A stretch of DNA of 64,000 nt, from contig OY759263.1 of the NCBI GenBank assembly GCA_963662155.1, forward strand, positions 25,670,048 to 25,734,047, written 5' to 3'. Both the position numbers and the translations under genes were made by a program. The stretch comes from Lamellibrachia columna (lineage: Eukaryota > Annelida > Polychaeta > Sabellida > Siboglinidae). Each line of letters starts with the position of its first letter. The first letter of the stretch is position 1. The notes beneath the pieces were generated by a model. It was not told where the DNA came from, did not search any database, and saw only the letters and a list, made by a program, of their open reading frames with translations. Positions 31,201 through 43,518 of this stretch are shown here, piece after piece.

Positions 31201-33026
31201 GCACTGTTTACCCCGTATGGCATACGCAGGTAGCGATAGATTCCCCTGTGGGTGTTCACAGTCCAGTACTGTGTGACTCGGCATCCAGCTCCAACTGCTG
31301 GTATGATATATCAAGTTGACTGAACACTTTACCACCGAATAGTCACGCGTAGAGATCTTCCACATTGGACAATGGGCAATGTCCCAGTTCAACATTCGGA
31401 TTGGCGGTTATCTTGATATCTCTACAGATTCGCACAGTTTTCTTCGCTCTCGGCACCACCATTATGGGAGCAGACCAGTCGGTGTGGTCTACCTTCCTTA
31501 TAATGTTCTCTTGTTCCAACCTGCTTAGCTCAGATACCACATGATCTCGAAATGCGTACGGTCAGACCTTGCCTTGAGGTTCCTAGTTTGTGTATTATCC
31601 ATCATGTAGATGTGCGCGAGAAAGCTTTAAAATGGGAATTTGAGACACAAATTACACCCCGATTACATTTATTTCTGAAAAAAAAACTTGCTTATAAAAA
31701 TGTTACTTCCATGCTTGGCCCCGTTTTCAATCATGATACATTACATTTAATAAGTATTGTTATTTGCTTTCTTTTTGTTGTGAATGCTGATGTAAATCAA
31801 ACAATTGGAACATTACTGAATTTACTGAGTGTGCGCAGTGGATAAACCATGGTTTGTCCACTGCGCGCAAAGAGTAGACAAAGAAAGGGAGGCAATTTAT
31901 TTGCTATTTAAGCACTTTCGGCACTCGTTTACTGCTGCGTGCTGACGAATGACATGCATTGATTGCACGAAAAGTGCTTTCTGCAATTCGATGTACTATT
32001 TAAATGTATCCGAATAATTGTCTTAATGGTCGTAAATTCTAGCAATCTATTGATGTTTTATGGTGTGCATTTTAATTGTCGGCATAGCCTACTAAGAGGC
32101 GAGAGCGGGAATTTGTCCTAGCTGCGATATGGCTTGCGCGCTTTATCAATCACACGATTAACTCATAAAATAAACGCATACCTTTGTCAAGTTTCATATA
32201 ATTTTAAAAAAAATTATCATAATTTCAGTGATATTAAAGAAGTTTTAATTAAAACTTATGTATTTGTAATGTCGTATATATAAATTGGAATTTCAGTTTG
32301 AGGTGTTCAATTTTGTTTAAAAAACATCCATTCCGTTTATTCTGTCCGTTTTCTGCGATCACGGAATTTCCGTTCGAAAAGGGTGAATTCCTTTTCAAAC
32401 CATCGATTCCGAGAATTCCGTCCGTTTTGTGCGTTCGCTGAAAATCAGTTTCCCTAAAATTTATTTTCTCGATTGTAATATCATACGCGCTTTAAAAGAA
32501 ACGAGGCTAGATATTCGTAAAGTAAAGATAAAGGTTACCCAAGCGTGACCGGACTCCGTCTCATTTTTTAAATGCTTCTTTTAAATTAACAAACTGATAG
32601 GTATATGTTATACGTGGTACAGCGTTCATTCAAGTTTGTATGTCTTGATGTTGTGTATTTTAGTCCTTTTACTGCATTAACATTAAAATAACGAATACAG
32701 AGTTGATCTTGTCATAATGTGTTCTGTTATATTTTCACAATGAACGATTCTCGCGGGTTGATGACATTGTTTATTCTGCAGGAGATTCACTCACATACCA
32801 TGCTGGCATGGCGTTCAGCACAAAGGACCGTGACAATGACGTGCGCAGTCTGCAATGTGCACAACGGTACAAGGGAGCCTGGTGGTACAAGGGCTGTCAT
32901 TACTCCAACTTGAATGGTCTGTACCTTGGTGGCGCAAACACTACCACTGGCGAAGGCATCAATTGGCATCACTGGCATCAACACAACTACTCGCTCAAGA
33001 AAGTCGAGATGAAACTGAGACCGTAG
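26533..33026 (+). CDS. Fibrinogen-related secreted protein, gene 1 (five exons)
   Basis: Proposed exons are 26533-26899, 27298-27437, 27835-27931, 28978-29142 and 32782-33026; phases join cleanly (1, 0, 1, 1) to give 337 residues. Exon 1 encodes a signal peptide ([13 protein letters not shown], cleavage near VSQ), two Cys in QCTTKYC, and a Gln/Glu-rich coiled coil at about 45-115. Exons 2-5 encode one full fibrinogen C-terminal domain: [58 protein letters not shown], a calcium-loop-like KDRDND, the Cys pair in [16 protein letters not shown], and KKVEMKLRP at the end. Such proteins act as secreted lectin-like recognition molecules. The donor of exon 1 is gtaagt; an upstream in-phase gtatga (26876) is an alternative. 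The start has conserved ATG context in gene 2. Tyr-Cys replaces Tyr-Arg in the DFYRDW motif, adding an odd cysteine. Confidence 0.85.
26903..27275. repeat. (GGTC/GGTG)n tetranucleotide array in FREP gene 1 intron 1
   Basis: The array begins 3 bp into the intron, directly after the gtaagt donor, and ends 22 bp before the proposed exon 2 acceptor. The first third mixes ggtg and ggtc units; the remainder is pure ggtc. All frames are open on both strands (Ser-Val-Gly-Arg or Pro-Thr-Asp-Arg repeats). Exon 1 reads through it in frame if unspliced. Confidence 0.95.
28157..28395. repeat. (GT/GTGC)n microsatellite in FREP gene 1 intron 3
   Basis: Alternating gt and gc units with tctgt interruptions. 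Open frames here are compositional. Unit 2 lacks it at the corresponding place and instead has (TA)n and (GA)n arrays. Confidence 0.95.
29143..29258. repeat. Nested inverted repeat at the exon 4 splice donor of FREP gene 1
   Basis: tgattacg (29144-29151) is mirrored by cgtaatca (29251-29258); inside it gtgttttg pairs with caaaacac, and gttcgtatgtgtgta pairs with tacacacatacgcgaac with a 2-nt bulge. The donor gtgatt lies in the outermost arm. The arrangement is largely kept at 49197-49330 in gene 2. Confidence 0.75.
29260..30180. other. FREP gene 1 intron 4, no gene recognised
   Basis: Collinear with 49332-50290 in unit 2. Open frames (for example 29441-29635 on the minus strand) show no motif. 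Confidence 0.5.
30184..30335. repeat. (GGAGTGCGGC)n 10-bp minisatellite
   Basis: About 15 copies with g/t variants (gtggc, gcggc). The paralogous array in unit 2 is at 50294-50440. Confidence 0.95.
30340..31560 (-). pseudogene. Gypsy pol fragment A: RT, RNase H trace, integrase zinc region
   Basis: Minus-strand order from 31560 down: RT start [20 protein letters not shown] and [18 protein letters not shown] with NVEDLYA; RT middle [21 protein letters not shown] (about 31190-31260); [20 protein letters not shown] and DVKQLRS; an RNase H trace around 30640-30700; then [19 protein letters not shown], the integrase-adjacent His/Cys zinc region, to about 30360. It lies within FREP intron 4. Several frameshifts, stops and an internal deletion of the RT active-site region make it non-functional. 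Confidence 0.8.
31561..32781. other. End of FREP gene 1 intron 4: dispersed block shared with 37.6-38.9 kb
   Basis: No gene. The block is homologous in part to 37575-38880 (through phrases such as tctgtccgttttctgcgatc and taacattaaaataacga), and to unit 2 at 50760-52110. It contains the 40-bp palindrome at 31830-31869. Confidence 0.6.
31830..31869. repeat. 40-bp near-perfect palindrome centred on CCATGG
   Basis: Arm tgtgcgcagtggataaacca is mirrored with no loop by tggtttgtccactgcgcgca, 18 of 20 pairs. The unit 2 copy is at 51030-51069, also 18 of 20, but with a different set of mismatches. Confidence 0.85.
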
Positions 33027-33128
33027 CAGAAGTCAGTTATTGATATCGAAATACCGCCGAATGAAGAATCACAACGGTGTCGTATATATTGTTTTTACGT
33101 AATTCTTGCCGGATGGTGTAATCTTTTA

Positions 33129-33148
33129 AATAAAAGGTTCAAAATAAA
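33129..33148 (+). terminator. Polyadenylation signals of FREP gene 1
   Basis: AATAAA at 33129 and again at 33143, about 105-120 bp after the stop codon. Confidence 0.6.
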
Positions 33149-33149
33149 A

Positions 33150-33860
33150 CATACTGTTAGTGACAATTAAATAAGTTATCAAGATAATACAGTTGAAACA
33201 GGACAATAGTGTTTTGTGACAATTTGTTTCAAATATCTTCCTGTTAACCAAACTGTTGGCGTGTGACACCCTCGTCTTTAGTGTATTTCAACGCGATGCA
33301 TGTTATGCATTTTACTTATATTAATTTTACTCAAGTAAACAGCTGCCTGCTTTATGCCGCCTGAAGTTATTCATGTTACGTGGGTCATCCCATAATTGCG
33401 GAACACTTTAAACTACTGCACTATAACAAAAATGTCTGATCATTCTACCTTTGATGATACATGTTTGCATCACCTTTGTGCTTACTGTGTGAATATTGGT
33501 CAGGATATATTATTCATATAGAAAAAACTGCGGACGTTTTGTAAGCACCCATGACCAGTGCAGGATTACCCATTCTACAAGTAGTGCACTGTTGCCTGGC
33601 TCCGCATAAATAATGGTTAGTATGTAGCCTTTCAAAATAGATACTATGTCAGAGTGTGTTCTGTTGTAAAGGGGAGATTTCTTAATGATACAATGTACAC
33701 ATTTAGTTGTTAATATTACGTGTTTTTAGATAATAAGTAATTGTATTCCCTTGATCAGTACAAAATAGGTAAACTATACTATACTACATGCGACTACGTT
33801 TAATGAAAGAGGTGTTTATTTAATGCACACGCACGCATGCACGAACGAATGAACGCGCGC
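33150..33860. other. Downstream flank of FREP gene 1, no gene recognised
   Basis: Highly similar to 52480-53150 in unit 2. No frame with recognisable motif. Confidence 0.5.
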
Positions 33861-33864
33861 GAAT

Positions 33865-33962
<98 letters not shown>

Positions 33963-34007
33963 GTATGCACGAACTCGCACACACACACGGGCACGCACGC
34001 ACACACA

Positions 34008-34040
<33 letters not shown>
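33861..34040. repeat. (CA)n/(CGCA)n microsatellite
   Basis: Blocks of pure ca and of cgca alternate. Unit 2 has a shorter version at 53098-53278. Confidence 0.95.
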
Positions 34041-35600
34041 TACATGTGTATGTTATGTAGTTTGTTTTTAGCCAATCGACACCGTCCTGTGCAAAACCAG
34101 CTGCGTCACAACTACCCGTCTCGCACATCGCTCCACACCTTCACAAATAGCACATCAAAGTACATACACCACAGGAATGAAACAGAAAAAAACGTATATA
34201 ATTAGAGAAACACACGATTCCTTACGTTGTATGCATGTGCGTACGGTTTCAGCCGATGGTGACAGTCTTTGTTTTTCGTAAGACGTCGATCAAAACGCCA
34301 GGTGGAGCAAGATTTGATTTGTTGTGTATTTAGATTGTAATATCTAGTGCGGCAGATTAATCATAGAAAGGACGAACACATATGAATTTCGATGTGAATT
34401 ATATTCACTATCGGATAACATAACAAATAACGAATCTACTACAAGGGCTACTCCAAACCATGGACGCGTTTGGTCTGTCAAAAGAAATCAACAACACTGT
34501 AGCCTCTGAATAACCCAGTTCCTATGCTCAGGACAATTGGTAGTTAAAAATCACTATATAAACAGTACATCAATGGCGGACGCCACAATGTTCTCCATCG
34601 AGTTTTCGCTGTATATGCAGTACGACACTCTCGGGCGGTGACGTCCATGCAGCGGTCCCGCCGGACGACGAGCGGTGTATCTCTGCGCGGTGTAACCGGG
34701 CGGTCCCTTTCCCAAGTCACGAAGATCGTTTGCTCTCGGTTGACATGAAACGCCATTTCCAGGTTCAGCTATGTGCCTCAATTCCGCCCAATAGCCCGAT
34801 AGCCCGATTCTCCGGGGACAACTTCGTTGCTTTGCCAAATAATTGTCTACGTCTAGCTCACTTCGGCCCGTCGCACTGTAAATACGCACATCCGTGCACC
34901 ACCAAATCTGTCTGGTTTCCTTCCCCTTCTCCGCTTAAGTAACAGCCTATATCACCTATCTCCGTCACATGACATGAACACATCACTAGTTTTATCCTGA
35001 ACATTCAACTGGCCGTCTCAATGGGGTCTCAGCATCCTTCTCATATGCTTGTCCTGTCACCTTTTGTATACATCCCGTATGTCAATGTGTGTTTCCTCCA
35101 TTACACCGCATTTTCTCTATAGCTATACACCAGTGCTTGTGTAGGACAACTGTACTATGTAATAGCGCAGTGTATATTCTAACCGATCATATGCTAACTA
35201 TGCTAATGGTAGATCCCATAGGAGAATTTTGCAACGCTTCTTTGACAGCGCACCACTGACCGATATAACTACATAGTCGCATAAGACCGATCAACCGTGT
35301 TCCACCTGACCACTGGGCTAACAATGTAACACATTCCACGCATATACCTCGTTGCACAAACCACTATCACGCATGTTTAATTTCTCAACCCCTAAATCAT
35401 GACAACGTCCTGCGACGTTTCATCGCTCTGAGCCCAACTTCGCTTTTACTGAAAGAAAGGAAGCAATGATCTTCTTGGTCAACTCAATTTGACAGCTTAA
35501 TTAGCATAGATAAAGAACAATAGTACACACCTTGACCAAAGAGACACACGTGATTTATCATGTGCTTTGTTAGCTTTTTTGAAGGTGCACTAAGCGAGAC
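34041..35600. other. Unit 1 intergenic stretch with a possible TATA motif
   Basis: Collinear with 53280-54820. A ctatataaac motif at about 34551 lies just before a relatively GC-rich 34570-34930 stretch, preserved in unit 2 (about 53793). Overlapping minus-strand frames of 70-111 codons have no known motif. It might be LTR-derived; I cannot show that. Confidence 0.4.
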
Positions 35601-36829
35601 CATTACTGTCTTGGGCAGATGGCCAAGATATCCAGTCAATTACAAGGTCTGCATCATCATCATCAACAGTCCTAACTTTCACTTGGAGCGTTCACCTGAA
35701 CGGCAGGTGATTATATAATATAATACATGCATGCAAACGTGGATACACACATACAAAACTTGGACGGGAAAACGTATTATTATCGAATAGCAAAGATACG
35801 CTTTACAACATAATAGCAACCGATGTTTCTTTAGTTTCAAACTAATACAACTGGTGACACCACGTTACTGTCTCATGCTAATATATAATATTGCTTCCTC
35901 TTTAGGTCAACATTGCTAAGATGATTACATGTACAGGGTGTTATTACAAATCCGGAATGTATCGTTTCTTTGTATAATCTTCCTCACCAACGTATCGCAA
36001 CATGAGTAAACAATATATATAGTGAAACCACATTCCTACTTTACGTCCAGTCGATTCCTTGGCAAATGGATGTGGTTCTTTCTGTTTGACAAACACTCTC
36101 ATCACACACAAGTGAAAGGACACTGCCTGATTTCAACAAATCCAGTTTTACATGCATTGTATACTCAGCTACAGACCGATAAGAATGTTCAACAGTTAAC
36201 CCATAGTGATCTACGTACACATGGCGACGCTGTGCACGGACTTGCACCAAGTAAATGAGTGGTACCAACCGCCTCATGATCTTACCTGAGATCTACTTGT
36301 CAAAGTATAATCGTACACACCTTGACCAAAGAGATACAAGTGATTTATCATGTGTTTTGGAGCTTCTTGCAGGTGCAGAGAGCGAGTTCATTACTGTCAG
36401 GAGCGGACAGCCAAGACACCCAGTCAATTACAAGGTCTGCATCATCATCATAACATGTCCTTCCGCGGTCCTTATGAGTATTTCTTCTGCACTAGGCTTC
36501 AAACATTTCCTTGCTCGGAAGTTGGCGCAGTGGATGTGGTGAACATTGCACGTAGGTGTTCATTGTCATTTGTACGTGTTCGTTGTCACGTGTATGTGTT
36601 CCAACGTCGACAGGACGGATCCGTCGACTTCTTCCTCGTCTGGGCCAGCTACAAGATTTAACACAGATTTAACAAGATTTGCCATCCAAGCCAAAGGCCC
36701 AGATGGCAAGTGGACAAGGAAGCCATTGGCTTATCGAGAGTCCAACCATTTTCATCTATGTGTAACTCTGGCGTGTGAGTACTTCATTCAGAACACGGAT
36801 ATGTTCTTACTCCGACTCAGCCTTGATAA

Positions 36830-37572
<743 letters not shown>

Positions 37573-39165
37573 ATATGTGCTTTGTTTCAAAAACGCAAAT
37601 TACATTTATTTTTGGCAAAAAGTTGCTTATAAAGATGATACTATCATGCATTGCCCCTTTTCTATGTCATTACACAGTACGGTTAATAATTATTGCTCTT
37701 TGTGTTTATTTTGCTGTGAATGTTTAACCTTCATGCAAATCAAGCATTTAGTGCATTACATAATTTACTGTTTGCGCGTAGACATATCAGACAACGAACG
37801 TGAGGCGTTTTTGTTTGCTGTATTAGCACTTCCGGCACTTGTTTACTGCTGCGTGCAGTCGAATGAGACGACGTCATCGTGGGAAATGTATTTTAGCACT
37901 TCTCAATTCTATTTAAATGTCCTAGATCAATTTTCTAAATGATCGAAAATTCTGTTAATCTGTTGGTGTTTTATGGCGCACATTTTAATAACCGATTAGA
38001 CTATTAAGATTAGACTATTAAGCTGCAAGAACAGGAATTTGTTATAGCTGCAATATGGCTTGGGCTTTTTATCAATCACGCGATTAACCCATAACATAAT
38101 CGCATACCTTTGCCATGTTTCATAACATTAATATAAAGAAAATAATATCACCGATTCAGATATATTAAACAAATTTATATTTATTGTACGCAAATTAAAA
38201 TCGATGTGGTGGTAAATGTATTCCTGTATTTGTAATGTCGTTTGCACAAATTGCTTTTTCAGTTTGAGGTGTTGAATTATGTTTCAAAACATCGATTCCG
38301 TATATGCTGTCCGTTTTCCACGATCACGGAATTTCTGTTCGAAAAGGGTGACTGCCGTTTGAATCAATGGATTCTCTGAATTCCGTCCGTTTTCTGCGTT
38401 GGCTGAAAATCAATTTCCCAACACTTTATTTTCTCGATTGTAATTAGATCTTATCTGCTTTAAAAAGAAAGAGTCTATATATAAAACCATGTTTACAATA
38501 TATTACATATATGAAATGCATGTTGATCTATATTTTGGGATACCCCAAAGAATGACATATCATCTTGTAAAACAATTAAAGAACAATTTTAAAAGGCCAC
38601 GGTTGTGTCATAGCCATAGTAGGTAAGGATGAAGTTTACCCGAGCGTGACGGACTCCGTCCGATTTTTCAATTTTAATTCCACGAAACATGTCGCGATCT
38701 CCACAAATATCACGAAATAGGTGTAATGTATACCTAACACTGCGTTCGTTCAAGCGCATGAGCCTGAAATATGTATATTTAAGTAACTTAGCGGCATTAA
38801 CACCAGCAGTTAACATTAAAATAACGACTACACAGTTGGTCCTATCATAATGTGATCTGCGATATGGTCACAATGAATGATTTTCGTGTCAGTGTGTCAT
38901 GGGTGCATCCAGCCCCGGAAAACTGGGGTGTCCAATAAAAACCACCAGGTGGCAGAATTTCTAGTTATCCAAATGTCTGCAGGATACACACGCACGCACT
39001 ACGCATGTACGCACTACGAACGCATGGTCGCACACACGCTCGCCCGCACGCACACATACATACAAATATAGTAGTTCCTTGTTACAAAGCCAAACCTTAT
39101 TATTTAAAGGTGTAATGGCCTTACAAGAGCAGTGACCTCCCGTGTGTGGGGTTTTCATGGTATAT

Positions 39166-39360
39166 TCACACAATCAGTACATGACTGTTTACACCCCTTT
39201 TTGTGTTATTTGCCTGCACCAAAGCAATAATCTTCCCGGTCATGTTCGCAGAACCATCGTATGCTTCGTCGTGCATATTTCGGAAGTCTTTTCCGGCGAC
39301 GGACGCCTCTGTATCTGTAGAGTAACCCACGAAAAACTTCAAGAATTCCACGCGGATCGT
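39166..39360 (-). pseudogene. hAT/ZMYM-like transposase fragment
   Basis: About 62 codons read EFLKFFVGYSTDTEASVAGK, DFRNMHDEAYDGSANMTGKI and IALVQANN. The YDGSANMTGK phrase corresponds to the R-G-Q-x-Y-D-G-A-x-N-M-S-G-K signature of hAT-related (DUF4371/ZMYM-like) transposases. Flanking family blocks are missing, so it is a relic. Confidence 0.6.
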
Positions 39361-39379
39361 GTGCTTTCATCTTTCAACA

Positions 39380-40070
39380 TCTTTTTGGGGGGCGGCCACT
39401 GAGATTGAACAGTTCCGCGTCGTCAGACACAGATAGTCATCGTACGCACACACAAAGTATATATCAGGCCCGCCGGCTGGAGGCGGTGCGTTGGGTGCGT
39501 ACACACCCCTCGCGCTGAGAAAAAAATGTTGTAGGGGTCCGATGAGATAAAAGAGTTCCGCTTCACAAAACACAATTTTAATGGCCACTTCCTGAGACCA
39601 TTTTTTTCTGCGGGGTGGGGAGGAGGCGTTGAGACGGAAGATTTCCGCTTTATTAAAACAAATTTGCCAGTCGCTGTGACTGAAATGTTTCGCTTCTTCG
39701 GGCAAAATATTGCTTAATGAAGCGATCCTCTTCGTCAGACATTTTCTGGGGCCGCTAAAACTGTACAGTTCCGCTTCATCGGAATAATTGTTTTGCGCCG
39801 CTGAGACAAAGTTGACAGTGCGACTTGGGCATATGTTTTAATTTTTTTTGGGGGGGCGGCCACTGACACTAAAAATGTGTCTGAACGCTTCGTCAGACAC
39901 AGTTCTGGGGCCGTTGAGACTGGACGGTTTCGCTTGATCAGACGTACTTTGATGGGCCGCTGAGACAGTGAGACTGAAGATTTACACTTCGTCAGACAAT
40001 TTTTTGGTGGTGGCATTGAGACGGAAGAGTTTCGCCATTAATGGGGGTCACTTACACTGAAGATTTCCGC
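39380..40070. repeat. Degenerate tandem array, about 60-70 bp unit
   Basis: A phrase like gctgagacggaagagttccgcttcgtcagacaattttttgggg (in parts) recurs about ten times with heavy divergence, at roughly 39400, 39545, 39630, 39690, 39755, 39800, 39875, 39915, 39970 and 40020. It looks like an old satellite. Confidence 0.65.
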
Positions 40071-40230
40071 TTAATGATTACCATATGTGTGATGTGCTTT
40101 GTCAAGAAAGCAAACAACTATATCTTGTTGGCACCAATCCGCAGGAACTGTTGCCAGTTTGTTGAAAGATTAGAGGGTATACCAACTTTCCACATTACGC
40201 CCTTCCCATCAGATAATAGCAATATCACGT

Positions 40231-41380
40231 TGCCTTTTATACTTGTTCTCGAACATGGGTACCAAGACGCTCTTTCATTAGTTGTACTTCACACAACGTA
40301 ACATCCGTCCACTATTTGTGTCCCACTTAAGAATCCTACACTTCGGCCTATGCGGAAGCACCGCCCAATCCGGGATATCGAATGTTCGACCCAATTTCCC
40401 GTCTCACCCACCCGCTACTAAATGTCCCACTCTCTCAAACTGTTAAATTTCACACAAAAAAACACGTGTGGTTTTACCTTTATTAATTCAGCTAGTCGAC
40501 GATAATCCTAATCATTTAGACGTACTCTGTATATACACTAGCATGAGATGGTGTGCAGGGGTCTCAACCTCTAATCTCCCACCTGTTTTGGGGGCCAACC
40601 TCCCACCAATTTTAAGAATCCACCTCCCACTAACCCACTTCCCTGCTCCCGCCATTTTTGAGGTCAACCTCAAACGTCCCACTTTCTTCCACACACCCAC
40701 TATCATAATTGTCGCCGGAATCGTGTTAAAGTGGTGGTGCTTTAATGTATGTGGCGCCATCTGGCTAAAACATTTGGACGGTTTCATTGTAGATAATGTT
40801 TACATGCTGTCCACCAGGTTTGTTTCTCGTTATGTGGAGGACACTGCACTTACGAGGGTGGAATTCCATTTGCTAAGTTCCTTCCCATGTGGTAGCGTGT
40901 CCAGGTCCCGGGAAGGGTTGCTGCCCCTGCACTGTTGAATATTGTCATGGTGATAACTCAGTTAAAAAACAAATGTATTAATAAGTGTGTGCAGTTGGGT
41001 TTGTTGATACTGGAGTGAGCAGCATGCATTACTGTTTAACTCTCCATGATATTTGGAGGCTATGCTGGATACAAATGTGGGACAACGAATGTGGTTATTT
41101 CCTGTGTCGATTACATCTGTACGAATCTACAGAAAACAGGATCTAACATCTTGTTTCACAGGTAAGAATCCTTAAATTCACAAAACTTATTTAGTTGACT
41201 GTCATCATGAACAAACATTAGAGCCACCAACTTAGTAGCATAACAATTTTAGACGACATTGCATCTGGCACATATGTGCTAATTCATAGTAAATTACGTA
41301 AGTGTGATGAATACCTTAACAACAAATTATTTAATATTCATGATATTATATACAGACCTAGTACGACGCATTATTTACCA
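40231..41380. other. Unit 1 stretch with dispersed repeat copy 2
   Basis: Homologous to 57125-58290. It contains the dispersed repeat at 40800-40945 (also at 13015-13190) and a repeated cctcccac-rich phrase at 40570-40700. No gene is recognised. Confidence 0.55.
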
Positions 41381-43400
41381 ACATGTTTGATGAGCGGTGT
41401 GTGGCAGTGGTCCCACCTATTCCACCTCCCACCAATGTTAGGACCATGGCAACCTGCCACCTCCAACGTATTGTTATATGCAGATGCCAAGACATAAAGA
41501 ACAAGCCAGAACATCGGGCACCATGGATTCAGGCAATGAGGAGGAAAGGCTGGACACAAACAAACAACAGTTTTCTTTGCACTGAATATGTTCAGTAGAA
41601 GTGTTTTGTGGTTCGTCCCAACAAGATTGGAAGACGACGCGATGATTCGTTCCCTCCATTTCCAACTACCCTTCCCACCTGCAACCGAAACAACAGAAAC
41701 TGAGAAACGTAAGACAGCACCATGCTGAGTCATATGTAGGCATATGTGGTAGAAGTTCATGATATTCCTGCAAAGAGGCTCATATATTAAGTACAGAACA
41801 TAGTTACGCAATACAAGACCAGCCATTATCTTCAAAGATGCTAGAGAAAACTGCACAATTGAAACAGAAAATAAAGATCTTGAATCAAGAGGTTAGAAGA
41901 AAGTAGCAGAATATTAAAAAACAATTACAGTCCTTCTCAACTCAAGTCCAACTTTATCGGGATGGCCCAACACATCTATCAAAACCAACTTACCAACAGC
42001 CGAGGATCGACAAGGTAGAACAAGTATACTCAACAAATCAAACAGTTTGCACTCACCCTCAATTACTACTCCCCAAGGCATACGATTACGTCAGAACAAT
42101 ACTACATTTGCCACACCCATCAAACATCAGAAGTTGGGCAGCTTTCGTCGATTATGAACCTCTCACACACGTGATCGACACTCATACCTAAACAAGCCAT
42201 GGGTGAAAGACTGCGTCCTCATTTTAGACTCCAAGGCAATTCGCAAAGAAATCGTATGTGAACCTGTTGGCAGAAGTTATGTTGGATTTGCAGATTACCT
42301 GACGATGTCGACGACCTAATCACTGAAGCTTTGGTGTTTGTAAGCGTAATAGGACATTGGAAGCACACTGTTGTCTGATTGTCTGGCTTTGTTGATCAAA
42401 TCAGGAATCAATAATAAAGCAGTTGTGTTTGATGGAACATTCGGCAATTAAAGAACAGGTGTTAAACCTGGCTGTAAGTTGAACGATTGTGATGTGAGAC
42501 CGTGGTTCTTCCACCGTGTCCGTCCCGAAGACAAAATATATGTTCTATTCGATGTGTGCCATATGACCAAATTTTCTTCCTTGGAGATTACGAAACTATC
42601 CAGCATGACGAGAAGTTGATCAGGTGGCAATACATCGAACCCTGTATACTCTGCAGGAGTATTCAGGGGCGCAACAAACTGTTCAAAACACGCATTGAGT
42701 GCTACAAGCACAACATGAATGTCCGTGTTGTAGCACGGACCATCAGTTCGGTTCGTCAGTGGCCGATGCCGAAGACTTCCTCCGAGAAGATACGGCGAAG
42801 GAGGAATTTGCAGGCAGTGAGGAAACCACACAGTTCTTTCGAAAAGTGTGTTGCTTTTCGATCTGCTACACACGAAAACTATACACGGAAGAGGATCAAA
42901 ACTCCACTGTGTTTAGAAAATATGAGGTAGGGGGAACAATTTCTGGAAGAAATATATGACTACATAATGAACTTGAAAGACGACAAGGGCAGACCACGGT
43001 GAGCAGAACGTGGCAAAACGGCAGTAATTGACTATGCAGCAGCGAGGAAATCACCCTTCAACATCAGCATTGACCTTATCACCCAGACACAGAGGAGGGA
43101 GGAAAAACAACCCTATTTTAATGCAGTTCAAGTTGTCCCTCCGCAGTATACTGATGAGGAAAAGCTTTTCGCTGTGCAACACTGGAAATTGCACATACTT
43201 CTAGGAATCCCTTTGAGAGCCACTCCTTGAAATCCACTGGAAACTATCTCTGCAGCTTCAATCCCCACCCAACTTACAGATGACGACGACGTTAACGCCA
43301 TGGAGAAAATTATGGTATCTCTACACAATGAGGATCACCTGCATCGGTGTCTATGTTGCCAAGGTGCCACGCAGCATATGTAGCTGTTCCAGAATCCATC
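41380..43400 (+). pseudogene. THAP-domain P-element-type transposase relic (unit 1)
   Basis: In shifting plus-strand frames: a THAP-like segment WIQAMRRKGWTQTNNSFLCT (about 41517-41577) and FPPFPTT; then KPWVKDCVLILDSKAIRKEI, VCEPVGRSYVGFADYL (about 42195-42300), KAVVFDGTFGN, GCKLNDCDVRPWF, KIYVLFDVCHMTKF, LGDYETIQHDEKLIRWQYIE (about 42580-42640), HNMNVRVVARTISS and FLEEIYDYIMNLKDDKG. These are the order and motifs of P-element/THAP9-like transposases (zinc-dependent DNA-binding THAP domain plus RNase H-like core). Many stops and frameshifts show it is dead. Minus-strand frames over it are shadows. Confidence 0.8.
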
Positions 43401-43450
43401 AGATCCCCAAGGTCAAACACTAAAATTAATGTATCCAAGTACGCTCTAAT

Positions 43451-43518
43451 TGAGTGAGTGAGTGAGTGAGTGAGTGAGGGACTGAGTAACTGTGTGACTG
43501 AGTGAGTGAGTAAGCGAG
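43451..43518. repeat. (GAGT)n array
   Basis: About seven pure gagt units then degenerate actgagt units. Absent from unit 2, where 43199-43705 has no counterpart. Confidence 0.9.

Larger units (their letters stand above)
38101..40230. other. 2.13-kb segment present in unit 1 but absent from unit 2
   Basis: Unit 2 passes from the equivalent of 38100 to the equivalent of 40231 at 57124/57125 without a gap; the shared base T at the join is 1-bp microhomology. The segment includes the pre-exon 5 relic, a hAT-like fragment and the degenerate tandem array. Confidence 0.85.

Noticed and set aside
34554..34889. 111-codon minus-strand frame, partly kept at 53796-54029
   Set aside because: The frame is shortened in unit 2, changes do not favour synonymous sites by eye, and no motif is present.
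41371..41856. 161-codon minus-strand frame, also seen at 58282-58671
   Set aside because: Antisense of the THAP-domain region; presence in both units is due to the segmental duplication.
42448..42873. 141-codon minus-strand frame
   Set aside because: Antisense shadow of the THAP/P-element transposase relic, whose conserved motifs are on the plus strand.
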